36,766 nucleotides of DNA, from NCBI GenBank assembly GCA_964236445.1, contig CAXSDR010000027.1, positions 1 to 36,766 of the forward strand, written 5' to 3'. The notes under the pieces were generated by a model. It had not been told where the DNA came from. It saw nothing but the letters and a program-made list of their open reading frames with translations, and made no database searches. This DNA is from CAXSDR01 sp964236445 (GTDB lineage Bacteria > Actinomycetota > Actinomycetes > Motilibacterales > Motilibacteraceae). The stretch's first letter is position 1, and every line of letters begins with the position of its first letter. Positions 8,422 to 15,614 of this stretch are shown one piece after another. The position numbers were made by a program, and so were the translations under genes.

Positions 8422-9569
8422 GTGGAGTAGGCGCTGTTCTCGTGGACGTAGTCGGTGGTCAGGTCATTGGTCCAGATGCTTGCCGACTGGTCTCCGGCGT
8501 GGAGGTCGACCACGATGGCGACCGGGCGACCGTCGAAGCGCACGAGGTCGCGCGACTCCCCCGGGCCGCCACCGATGCACACCCGCACGCCTTGGAACGA
8601 GACATCGACCATGGCAGGGTCGAACGCGGCCTTCGTCGTGCCGACCGAGGCGAGAACCCTGCCCCAGTTGGCGTCCTCACCGAAGATGGCGCACTTGAGC
8701 AGATTGCCACGGGCGACGGCGCGGCCGACCTCGAGCGCGTCTTCCTCGGTGGCCGCTCCGCGCACGTCGATCGTCACGTCGTGACGAGAGCCTTCGGCAT
8801 CGGCGAGCAGCTGCATCGCCAGGTCGTGGCAGAGCTCTTTCACCGTGCCGGCGAACTCGTCGGCGGACGGCGTGACACCGCTCGCGCCGCTCGCCATGAG
8901 AAGCACGGTGTCGTTCGTCGACATGCACCCGTCGCTGTCGAGCCGGTCGAAAGTGAGGCGCGTGGCCTGGCGCAGCGCCCGGTCGCACTCGTCCGGTGAC
9001 GCCACAGCGTCGGTGGTCAGGACCACGAGCATCGTCGCCAGCGACGGCGCCAGCATCCCGGCGCCCTTCGCCATGCCACCCACCGACCAGCCGTCACCCT
9101 CGATGACGGCCTGCTTGGCGTGCGTGTCGGTCGTGATGATGGCGTTGGCCGCATCGTCGCCGGCATCGGGACGGAGCGCCTCTGCTGCGGCATCGATGCC
9201 CGCCTGGAGCAGGTGCTGGTCGAGCGGCTGGCCGATGAGCCCGGTGGAGCAGACAACGATGTCGGCGGCGGAGGCGTTCAACCGCTGGGCTACCTGCTCA
9301 GCGGTCTGATGCACGACCTGGAAACCCGTCGCGCCGGTGTAGCAGTTGGCGCCGCCGGAGTTGAGGAGAACCGCGCGGACGTGGCCGTCCTTGCTGGCCT
9401 GCTCGCTCCAGAGCACGGGGTGAGCCTTGCACCGGTTGGTGGTGTAGACGGCGGCGGCGCTGTCGAGCGGGCCGTCGTTGACGACGAGCGCGACATCGCG
9501 CCGACCGCTGGGCTTGAGGCCCGCGGTGACGCCGGCGGCACGGAAGCCCGCGGCTCGGGTGACGCTCAC
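8418..9569 (-). CDS. argJ: Glutamate N-acetyltransferase / ornithine acetyltransferase
   Basis: Transfers acetyl from acetylornithine to glutamate, and in bifunctional members also from acetyl-CoA, closing the acetyl cycle. With the GTG at 9569 it is 383 aa. The family self-cleaves at an Ala-Thr bond: here KGAGMLAPSLATM places the expected Ala178-Thr179 site, with Thr179 as nucleophile. STGLIG (oxyanion region) and SGGANCYTG are also conserved. The open frame extends about 21 codons upstream into argC, but VTRAAGFRAAGVTAGLK is the normal N-terminus. The start overlaps the argC stop as GTGA. No separate argA or argE was found in the window, consistent with the cyclic pathway. Confidence 0.95.
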   Translation of the reverse strand: MSVTRAAGFRAAGVTAGLKPSGRRDVALVVNDGPLDSAAAVYTTNRCKAHPVLWSEQASKDGHVRAVLLNSGGANCYTGATGFQVVHQTAEQVAQRLNASAADIVVCSTGLIGQPLDQHLLQAGIDAAAEALRPDAGDDAANAIITTDTHAKQAVIEGDGWSVGGMAKGAGMLAPSLATMLVVLTTDAVASPDECDRALRQATRLTFDRLDSDGCMSTNDTVLLMASGASGVTPSADEFAGTVKELCHDLAMQLLADAEGSRHDVTIDVRGAATEEDALEVGRAVARGNLLKCAIFGEDANWGRVLASVGTTKAAFDPAMVDVSFQGVRVCIGGGPGESRDLVRFDGRPVAIVVDLHAGDQSASIWTNDLTTDYVHENSAYST

Positions 9570-10600
9570 GGCGCGATGCCGACGGCGCTCAGGCCAGCGG
9601 TCTCCGGGAGGCCGAGGGCAAGGTTGGCGCACTGGAGTGCCTGGCCTGCTGCGCCCTTGCCGAGGTTGTCGATGGCCACGGTGACCACTGCGCGGCCTGC
9701 GTGCAGGTCGACGGCCGCCTGGATGTGGGCGCCGTTGCTGCCAGCCGTCGATGCGGTGCTCGGCCAGACGCCTTCGGGCAGGACGGTCACGAAAGGCTCG
9801 TCGTCGTAGGCGGCGCGAAGGGCGTCGCGGAGCAGCTGTGTGGTCGTCCCGGGAACGACCCGCGCTGTCGAGGTGGCGAGGATCCCTCGCGGCATCGGAG
9901 CCAGCAGCGGGGTGAAGGACAGCGTCACGGGCGCGCCGGCCGCCGCCGACAGCGACTGCTCCATCTCGGGCGTGTGCTGGTGGGCGCCACCGGTCTTGTA
10001 GGCCGAGACCGCACCCATGACCTCACTCCCGAGCAGCGACAGCTTCGGTGCGCGACCGGCGCCGGAGGTGCCGCTCGCGGCAACCACGACGACGTCGTCG
10101 CACTCGACGAGCCCCGCTGCGAGCAGGGGGGCGAGCCCCAGCGCGACCGAGGTGGGATAGCAGCCCGGCGCCGCGACGCGCCGGGCGCCGGCGAGAAGGG
10201 CGCGCTGACCCGGCAGCTCAGGCAGGCCGTAGGGCCACGTGCCCGCGTGGACACCGCCGTAGTAGGTCTCCCACGCGTTTGCATCCGACAGTCGGTGGTC
10301 GGCGCCGAGGTCGACCACGACCGTGTCGGGACCCAGCTGCGCGGCCAGGGAAGCCGAGGACCCGTGCGGGAGGGCGAGGAAGACGAGGTCGTGGCCCCCG
10401 AGCACCTCGGCGGTTGTCTCCTGCACCGTACGGTCACCCAGCACGCCGGCGAGATGGGGCTGGGAGGCCGACAGCAGGCTGCCGGCCGACGAGCCGGCGG
10501 TCACGGCACCGACGTCGATGCCGGGGTGGCCGACCAGGAGGCGGAGCAGCTCGCCGCCGGCGTAGCCCGTCGCTCCTGCAACTGCTGCGGTCATTCCCAT
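9566..10600 (-). CDS. argC: N-acetyl-gamma-glutamyl-phosphate reductase
   Basis: NADPH-dependent reduction of N-acetylglutamyl phosphate to the semialdehyde. The N-terminal dinucleotide-binding motif GATGYAGGE is at residues 9-17, the catalytic Cys is in AAPGCYPTSV (about 150), and the substrate-side His motif is in GGAHQHTPEM. Three close in-frame ATGs are possible: 10612, 10600 and 10594. The ATG at 10612 lies inside an ARG box, and I chose 10600 because the conserved protein begins with TAAVAGATGY; 344 aa results. It is the first gene of the arg operon and lies just 48 bp past the pheT stop, with operator and promoter in that gap. Confidence 0.95.
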   Translation of the reverse strand: MGMTAAVAGATGYAGGELLRLLVGHPGIDVGAVTAGSSAGSLLSASQPHLAGVLGDRTVQETTAEVLGGHDLVFLALPHGSSASLAAQLGPDTVVVDLGADHRLSDANAWETYYGGVHAGTWPYGLPELPGQRALLAGARRVAAPGCYPTSVALGLAPLLAAGLVECDDVVVVAASGTSGAGRAPKLSLLGSEVMGAVSAYKTGGAHQHTPEMEQSLSAAAGAPVTLSFTPLLAPMPRGILATSTARVVPGTTTQLLRDALRAAYDDEPFVTVLPEGVWPSTASTAGSNGAHIQAAVDLHAGRAVVTVAIDNLGKGAAGQALQCANLALGLPETAGLSAVGIAP

Positions 10601-10601
10601 G

Positions 10602-10635
10602 TGAATGACCATACAGGGCGACGTATGACGATGCA
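10602..10635 (-). promoter_or_regulatory. Pair of ARG boxes (ArgR operators) before argC
   Basis: On the minus strand two 14-bp sites match the ArgR half-site pattern TGNAT-N4-ATNCA. TGTATGGTCATTCA (10602-10615) is a perfect match, and TGCATCGTCATACG (10622-10635) has one mismatch. Their starts are exactly 20 bp apart, two helical turns, the arrangement bound by hexameric ArgR. They lie between the predicted -10 box and the argC start, where binding would block transcription of argCJBDFR. The pattern and spacing are seen; function is inferred from the family. Confidence 0.7.
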
Positions 10636-10638
10636 CAC

Positions 10639-10644
10639 AGGATA
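10639..10644 (-). promoter_or_regulatory. Predicted -10 box of the arg operon
   Basis: TATCCT on the minus strand fits the TAnnnT form of actinobacterial -10 elements and sits 5 bp past the pheT stop. Transcription would begin near 10632, inside the first ARG box. No convincing -35 box is seen; the upstream DNA is pheT coding sequence. Confidence 0.4.
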
Positions 10645-10648
10645 TCGC

Positions 10649-13120
10649 TTAACCGCGAAGCACCGCACCTGTCCGTCGCGCCGCCTCCGCCACGGCGTCG
10701 TCTCGAACAGCCGTCGCTTCGTCGGTGGTGAGCGTGCGGTCGGGCGCTCGCAGCGTGAGGCGGAAAGCCAAGGAACGATGTCCGGCGCGCACCCCCTCCC
10801 CCACGTAGACGTCGAACAGGCGCAGCGACTCGAGCATGGGGCCGGCACCTGCGCGCAACGCGCCGGCCACATCGGTCACCGGAACCTCGGTGGCCACCAC
10901 CACGGAAACATCGGACGTCGCCGCCGGAAAGCTGGACAACCGGGGCGTGGGTGCGGGCAGATCAGGCGCGGGCAGCAGATCGAGCTCGAGCTCCATGGCG
11001 CAGGTGCGCGGGGGCAGCGCCAGCGCCGCCACGACACGGGGGTGCAGCTCACCGGCATGGCCGACCAGCAAGCCGTCGCACCACAGCGCCGCGCTGCGAC
11101 CCGGGTGCCAGGGTGCGTGCGGGCCGGCGGTCACCGAGATGGTGGCGGAGTGCGTGGCTGCCACGAGGTGCGCAGCCTGGACCGCATCGGCCCAGCTCGC
11201 CGGCCGGCCGGGACCCCACCAGCCGGCCCGGTCGGCGTCACCCGCGAGCACGACGGCGACGCGCCACGGCTGGCGCGGCAGTGCGGCATCGAGCGCCGCG
11301 AGCTGCCCTGCTGTCGGGCGCGTGGTCACCCCGAGCACGGGGGGGCGAGGCAGCGGATCGGGTCCCGGCCGGAACACGAGACCGGTCTCGAACAGAGCGA
11401 GGTCGGTCGCGCCGCGGCCCGTGTTGCGACGCAGCGTCGCCAAGAGACCCGGCAGCAACGTCGTGCGCATCAGCGGCTCGGCATCGGAGAGCGGGTTGGC
11501 CAGCCGCACGGCGTTGCGGCGGTCGTCGTCGCGGGCGAGCCCCAGCGCGTCGAGCGTCGCTTCGCCCATGAACGGCGAACCGGGCGCCTCGACGTAGCCA
11601 GCAGCTGCGAGGGCCCGACCGACACTGCGCAGCAACGCCTGCCGCGGCGTCAGACCGGTGCCCGCCGGGGGCCTGGGCAGGATCGAGGGGATGGCATCGT
11701 AACCCTCGAGTCGTACGACCTCCTCGACGAGGTCGACCGGGTCACGCAGGTCCGACCGCCACGACGGCGCGATGACGGCGTAGGCGTTGCCGTCGCCGCG
11801 GACGTCACAGCCGACCTGCTCCAGGCGACGACGCACGGTCGCTGCTGAATAAGGAACGCCGCCGAGACGAGCGGGGAGGTCGACAGGCAGCGCGACCGTG
11901 GGCGGCGGGGTCACCGTGTCGATATCCGTGACGCCGTCGACGGTGCGGGCACCGCCGAGAGCGACAAGCAGGTCCACGGCACGCTGCGCGGCCGCGGGGG
12001 CCAGAGCCGGGTCGACGCCGCGCTCGAACCGTCGTGACGCCTCGCTGGGCAAGCGGTGCCGGCGCGAGCCCCGCCCGACGACGGCCGGGGCGAAGTGCGC
12101 TGCTTCGATGACGACTGCCGTCGACGTGGCGGCGAGCTCCGTGCTCGCGCCGCCCATCACGCCCGCGATGCCGATGGGGCCACTGTCGTCGCAGATCAGG
12201 AGATCGTCGGAGTCCAGCAGCCGTGCCGAACCGTCAAGGGTCTGCAGCTTCTCACCGGCAGCAGCACGGCGCACGACGATCGTTCCCTGGAGCCGGTCGC
12301 GGTCGTAGCCGTGCAGCGGCTGGCCTAGCTCGAGCATGACGTAGTTGGTGATGTCGACCGGAAGGCTGACCGCGCGCATCCCGGCCGCTGCCAACCGCGT
12401 GGTGAGCCACGCGGGGCTCTGGGCGGACGGGTCAAGGCCTTCGACGACACGGGTGACGAAGCGGTCGCAGGCATGGGGATCGTCGACGCGGACCGGCCAC
12501 CCGACATGGTCTGACGAATCGCACTTCAGGAAAGCTGGATCATGGAAGTCGACTTCATAAGCCGTTGCCAGTTCACGTGCCAACCCTCTGACGGACAGGC
12601 AGTAGCCGCGGTCAGGTGTGACCGCAATGTCGAGGATCTCGTCGCGCAGGCCCAGGAAAGCCAGCGCGTCCGCGCCCACCGCCGCCGCCGGGTCGAGGAC
12701 GAGGATGCCGTCGGACTCTGCGCCGACACCGAGCTCGCGGGCCGAGCAGATCATCCCGTCGCTCACATGGCCGTAGGTCTTGCGTGCGGCGATGGTGAAA
12801 CCACCCGGCAGCACCGCGCCCGGAAGCGCGACGGCGACCTTGTCACCCACAGCGAAGTTCGAGGCGCCGCAGACGACACCGCGCGGCTCGTGGTCGGCGC
12901 TCGTGCGCACCTGGCACCAGCGCACGGTTTTGCCGTTCTTGTGCGTCTCGGCGTGGAAGTCGAGCACTTCGCCGACCACGACCTCGCCGCTCACGTCACC
13001 CAGCGGATGAACACCCTCGACCTCATGGCCGACGCGCAGGAGCTGGTCGGCGACGTCGCGCCCCGACGCGCCTGGCGGGATCGCCACGTGCTCACGCAGC
13101 CACGACAGCAGGACGCGCAC
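10649..13120 (-). CDS. pheT: Phenylalanyl-tRNA synthetase beta subunit
   Basis: Large subunit of the (alpha-beta)2 enzyme that charges tRNA-Phe; 823 aa, full length. In order: an N-terminal tRNA-binding (EMAP-like) domain at about 40-150, the B3/B4 editing domain at about 210-370 (VSLPVDITNYVMLELGQPLHG), the B5 domain at about 395-470, the catalytic-like core (DLVEEVVRLEGYDAI), and a C-terminal FDX-ACB anticodon-binding domain from about 730 (LSSFPAATSDVSVVV). It starts with GTG 1 bp after the pheS stop. A stretch at about 12485-12560 has much lower GC and unusual codons compared with the rest of the gene; the frame remains intact. Confidence 0.96.
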   Translation of the reverse strand: MRVLLSWLREHVAIPPGASGRDVADQLLRVGHEVEGVHPLGDVSGEVVVGEVLDFHAETHKNGKTVRWCQVRTSADHEPRGVVCGASNFAVGDKVAVALPGAVLPGGFTIAARKTYGHVSDGMICSARELGVGAESDGILVLDPAAAVGADALAFLGLRDEILDIAVTPDRGYCLSVRGLARELATAYEVDFHDPAFLKCDSSDHVGWPVRVDDPHACDRFVTRVVEGLDPSAQSPAWLTTRLAAAGMRAVSLPVDITNYVMLELGQPLHGYDRDRLQGTIVVRRAAAGEKLQTLDGSARLLDSDDLLICDDSGPIGIAGVMGGASTELAATSTAVVIEAAHFAPAVVGRGSRRHRLPSEASRRFERGVDPALAPAAAQRAVDLLVALGGARTVDGVTDIDTVTPPPTVALPVDLPARLGGVPYSAATVRRRLEQVGCDVRGDGNAYAVIAPSWRSDLRDPVDLVEEVVRLEGYDAIPSILPRPPAGTGLTPRQALLRSVGRALAAAGYVEAPGSPFMGEATLDALGLARDDDRRNAVRLANPLSDAEPLMRTTLLPGLLATLRRNTGRGATDLALFETGLVFRPGPDPLPRPPVLGVTTRPTAGQLAALDAALPRQPWRVAVVLAGDADRAGWWGPGRPASWADAVQAAHLVAATHSATISVTAGPHAPWHPGRSAALWCDGLLVGHAGELHPRVVAALALPPRTCAMELELDLLPAPDLPAPTPRLSSFPAATSDVSVVVATEVPVTDVAGALRAGAGPMLESLRLFDVYVGEGVRAGHRSLAFRLTLRAPDRTLTTDEATAVRDDAVAEAARRTGAVLRG

Positions 13121-13121
13121 G

Positions 13122-14231
13122 TCAGACCTCCGAGCCGAACGGGAGCGTGAAACGCACGTCGCCCTCGACGATGTCGCGCATGTCCTGGATGCCGTGTCGC
13201 GACATCAGCGTGCGCTCCACACCCATGCCGAAAGCAAAACCGGTGAATCGGTCGGGGTCGACGCCGCACGCCACGAGGACACGGGGATTGACCATGCCGC
13301 AACCGCCCCACTCGACCCAGCCCTCGGACCGGCACGTGCGGCACGGGTTGGCCGGATCGTCGACCGACGCGCCGTGGCAGACCCAACAGCGCAGGTCGAC
13401 CTCGGCCGAGGGCTCGGTGAAAGGGAAGTAGTGCGGGCGCAGCCGCGTGACGACACCGGCGCCGAACATGGACTCCGCGAAGTGGTCGAGCGTGCCCTTG
13501 AGATGCGCCATGGACAGCCCCTCGTCGACGGCCAGTCCTTCGATCTGGCTGAACACCGGGGTGTGCGTCGCGTCGAGCTCGTCGGTGCGGAACGTGCGGC
13601 CAGGACAGACGACATAGATCGGTGGCGTGCGCGAGAGCATCGTGCGCGCCTGCACCGGTGAGGTGTGGGTGCGCAGGACGACACCGCTCTCCGGCGACTC
13701 CACGAAGAACGTGTCCTGCTCGCTGCGGGCCGGGTGGTCGGGGGTGAAGTTCAGGGCGTCGAAGTTGAACCACTCGGCCTCGATCTCGGGACCGTCCGCG
13801 ACCTCCCATCCCATGGCGACGAAGACATCGACGATGCGCTCTGGCAGCGTCGTGAGCGGATGGCGCGCACCGGTGGGCCGTCGGTCCCATGGCAGCGTCA
13901 CGTCGACGGTCTCGTCGACGAGCATCCGCTCGTCGCGCTCGATCTCGAGCGCTTCGCGCCGGACCTCGTGCGCCCGCTCGACCTCGCGCAGCGCCGCCCC
14001 CACCCGCTTGCCGGCGTCGGCACGTGCCTGCGGAGAAAGCGCACCGATCTCGGCCCGGGCGAGCCGCAGCGGTGACCTGTCGCCGAGATGCGTCACCTTC
14101 GCCGCATGCAGCGCGTCCAGGTCACGGGAGGCCGCAATGGCGGCCTCGGCGTCGTGGCGGAGCGTCTCGAGCTGCTCAGGTTGCAAGGAGGCCACCTGGA
14201 CCGGATCGAAGGAGGAGTTCGGGGCCGACAC
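13122..14231 (-). CDS. pheS: Phenylalanyl-tRNA synthetase alpha subunit
   Basis: Catalytic subunit of PheRS; 369 aa. After an N-terminal coiled coil (about 20-100) comes the class II core: motif 2 in CPGRTFRTDELDATHTPVFSQIEGL, FPFTEPSAEVDLRCW, and motif 3 in FAFGMGVERTLMSRHGI. A Cys-rich insert (CWVCHGAS through PCRTCRSEGW) with two CxxC pairs suggests a bound metal, a variant I have seen in actinobacterial PheS. The start is GTG at 14231 with no Shine-Dalgarno; a TACACT -10 box ends 7 bp before it, so the message is likely leaderless. pheT follows after 1 bp. Confidence 0.96.
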   Translation of the reverse strand: MSAPNSSFDPVQVASLQPEQLETLRHDAEAAIAASRDLDALHAAKVTHLGDRSPLRLARAEIGALSPQARADAGKRVGAALREVERAHEVRREALEIERDERMLVDETVDVTLPWDRRPTGARHPLTTLPERIVDVFVAMGWEVADGPEIEAEWFNFDALNFTPDHPARSEQDTFFVESPESGVVLRTHTSPVQARTMLSRTPPIYVVCPGRTFRTDELDATHTPVFSQIEGLAVDEGLSMAHLKGTLDHFAESMFGAGVVTRLRPHYFPFTEPSAEVDLRCWVCHGASVDDPANPCRTCRSEGWVEWGGCGMVNPRVLVACGVDPDRFTGFAFGMGVERTLMSRHGIQDMRDIVEGDVRFTLPFGSEV

Positions 14232-14238
14232 CTTGCGA

Positions 14239-14244
14239 AGTGTA
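14239..14244 (-). promoter_or_regulatory. Predicted -10 box for leaderless pheST
   Basis: TACACT on the minus strand is followed by 7 bp and then the pheS GTG, which places the transcript start on the start codon itself. Leaderless messages of this kind are common in actinobacteria. I see no good -35 box at 16-18 bp. Confidence 0.45.
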
Positions 14245-14267
14245 GTGACGCCCCCCGGCAGGACTCG

Positions 14268-15311
14268 TCACCGCGCGAAGTCGGGCGCCCCGCCGGGAAG
14301 CACGATGCGGAACAGCGCCCCGCCCGCGTCGGAGTCCGTGATCTCGATGCGACCGCCCTGGGCCTCGATCAGACCTCTCGAGATGTAGAGCCCCAGGCCG
14401 GTGCCACCCCGCCGGCCCGTGCGCCAGAACTTCGTGAAGATCCGCTCGCGCAGGTCGCTGGGGACGCCGTCACCGTCGTCGGCGACCAGCAGGGCGACGT
14501 CCTCGCCCTGGGCGCCGCCCCGGCGTACGCCGATGTTCACCACCCCGTCTGCGTGACGCAGCGCGTTGTCGAGGAGGTTGCCGACGATCTGGTGCAGCTT
14601 GTCGCGGTCGGCCCACAGCTCAGGCAGCGTCGGATCGGTCTCGAGGACGAGCCGTTCGGCGTCCACGCCGGACGCCACGATGCCGTCGATGTGCGACGAC
14701 ACCAACGCGGTCAGGTCGACCAGCTCGCGCCGGACCGTCACCCTGCCCGAGTCGATGCGCGCGGTGTCGAGCAGCTCGGTGATGAGGCGTGTGACGCGGT
14801 CGGCGTCGGCCTCGACCGTCTCGATCATGAGGCGCTTCTGGGCGTCGGTGAAATAGTCCCAGCGACGCAGCAGCGTCGAGGTGAAGCCCTTGACCGAGGT
14901 GAGCGGCGACCGCAGCTCGTGCGCCACGGTCGAGACGAGCTCGGCACGGCTGAGCTCTTCACGCATGCGGGCATGGGTGTCGCGCAGGCTCACCACCACG
15001 TCGCGAACCGGCCCCAGCGGCTGCTCGCGCACGAATCGGGCGCTCACGAGCACCTCGCGACCGTCGGGAAGTGCCAGCGTGCGCTCCGGGTGGCCGGTGC
15101 GGCTCGCCAGCCCGGTGTAGGGGTGCGCGCAGTCCCACCACGACCGCCCGAGGCGGTCCGTGAGCGGCAGCGCGTCGGCCAGCGCCAGTCCGAGCAGATC
15201 AGCTGCTGGGCGTGCGGTGATGCGCTCGGCGGCACGGTTGACCAGTCGTACGACGCCGTCGACGCCAGCCACCACGAGCCCGTCGGGCAGCTCGTCGGCA
15301 TCGATCAGCAC
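14268..15311 (-). CDS. PAS-domain sensor histidine kinase
   Basis: Two-component sensor kinase of 347 aa without membrane segments, so probably cytoplasmic or attached through partners. An N-terminal PAS domain (about 1-110, DGLVVAGVDGVVRLVNRAAERI) is followed by HisKA with the phospho-acceptor His131 in VAHELRSPLTSVKGF. The HATPase_c domain has an N-box at 245-249 (NLLDN), a D-x-G-x-G motif at 279-284 and GTGLGL at 303-308, so all catalytic parts are present. The GTG at 15311 is the only canonical start I can find before an in-frame stop. No response regulator is adjacent. As I recall, a sensor kinase also sits between pheS and the rRNA methylase in Streptomyces, so the gene is probably ancestral here and not part of the divergent retron. 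Its signal is unknown. Confidence 0.85.
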   Translation of the reverse strand: MLIDADELPDGLVVAGVDGVVRLVNRAAERITARPAADLLGLALADALPLTDRLGRSWWDCAHPYTGLASRTGHPERTLALPDGREVLVSARFVREQPLGPVRDVVVSLRDTHARMREELSRAELVSTVAHELRSPLTSVKGFTSTLLRRWDYFTDAQKRLMIETVEADADRVTRLITELLDTARIDSGRVTVRRELVDLTALVSSHIDGIVASGVDAERLVLETDPTLPELWADRDKLHQIVGNLLDNALRHADGVVNIGVRRGGAQGEDVALLVADDGDGVPSDLRERIFTKFWRTGRRGGTGLGLYISRGLIEAQGGRIEITDSDAGGALFRIVLPGGAPDFAR

Positions 15312-15416
15312 GGGGATGCCGGCACGGCCACAAGCTCGTTGCGGGCGGGTCCGGCGGGGCGAGCTCCGGAGCCGTGGGGTGCCACATGGGAAATCCTACG
15401 GCCCAGGGGTCACGGC

Positions 15417-15422
15417 TAGAGT
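15417..15422 (+). promoter_or_regulatory. Predicted -10 box of the retron
   Basis: TAGAGT fits the actinobacterial TAnnnT pattern. Seven bp downstream lies position 15430, which is precisely the first base of the a1 segment of the retron RNA, as expected if the RNA's 5' end is set by this promoter. A -35 box is not obvious. The agreement between predicted transcript start and a1 start is observed; promoter activity is inferred. Confidence 0.5.
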
Positions 15423-15429
15423 GCGTTCC

Positions 15430-15450
15430 GTGCGGTGTCGGCCCGGGCGA
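15430..15450 (+). repeat. Retron a1 segment (left arm of the inverted repeat)
   Basis: This segment pairs with 15585-15608. The inner block is 11 uninterrupted base pairs (15440-15450 with 15585-15595). After a one-base bulge at 15596 there is one pair, a U-U mismatch, six further pairs, a two-base bulge (15605-15606) and two terminal pairs. It begins where the predicted transcript starts. Confidence 0.7.
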
Positions 15451-15584
15451 GAATGCCGGTTGAGCTCTGCAGACCGGCCGCTCCGGGGCAACCCCGGGGC
15501 GTGCAACGACATGATCAAGGCACAGGCGCGTCACACGCACGCCGCAGCGCTTCGCGCAGCTCGGTGCGCGTACGGCAGGACAGG

Positions 15585-15608
15585 TCGCCCGGGCCCGTCA
15601 CCGCGCAC
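15585..15608 (+). repeat. Retron a2 segment (right arm of the inverted repeat)
   Basis: Partner of a1, ending 6 bp before the ATG of the reverse transcriptase. In known retrons a2 marks the 3' end of the msd template, and the RT gene commonly follows closely. Because a2 covers the place where a ribosome-binding site would be, pairing with a1 should hinder translation from the ATG at 15615 on the same molecule. Confidence 0.7.
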
Positions 15609-15614
15609 TCGCTG

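Larger units (their letters stand above)
15430..15608 (+). ncRNA. Retron msr-msd noncoding RNA
   Basis: Predicted RNA that is both primer and template for the adjacent reverse transcriptase. The ends pair: a1 (15430-15450) with a2 (15585-15608) over 20 base pairs, with one U-U mismatch and two small bulges. The first unpaired base after a1 is G15451, in the place of the 2'-5' branching guanosine of known retrons, where a1 also ends in A and G follows. Two adjacent hairpins follow: 15455-15478 (6-bp stem, 12-nt loop) and 15479-15501 (10-bp stem including one G-U, CAA loop), fitting msr. The segment 15502-15584 would be the msd template; it contains a long imperfect stem-loop at 15529-15574 with a GCGC-TTC-GCGC tip at 15547-15557. 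cDNA synthesis would begin at about 15584 and copy leftward. No folding software was used; pairs were found by eye. Confidence 0.75.

Noticed and set aside
14268..15311. Histidine kinase as the retron effector
   Set aside because: It is divergently transcribed, has an ordinary kinase architecture, and a sensor kinase at this place next to pheS is, as I recall, also present in genomes without a retron.
14088..15419. 443-codon open frame on the plus strand across the histidine kinase
   Set aside because: It is the antisense shadow of a gene with complete kinase motifs; long antisense frames are expected at this GC content.
15479..15501. GC-rich 10-bp hairpin as an intrinsic terminator
   Set aside because: No T-tract follows, and its position directly after another hairpin behind a1 fits msr structure better.
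15435..15614. In-frame extension of the reverse transcriptase by 60 codons upstream of the ATG at 15615
   Set aside because: The segment coincides with the a1/msr/msd structures, its translation is Arg-rich and without homology, and retron RTs begin after a2.
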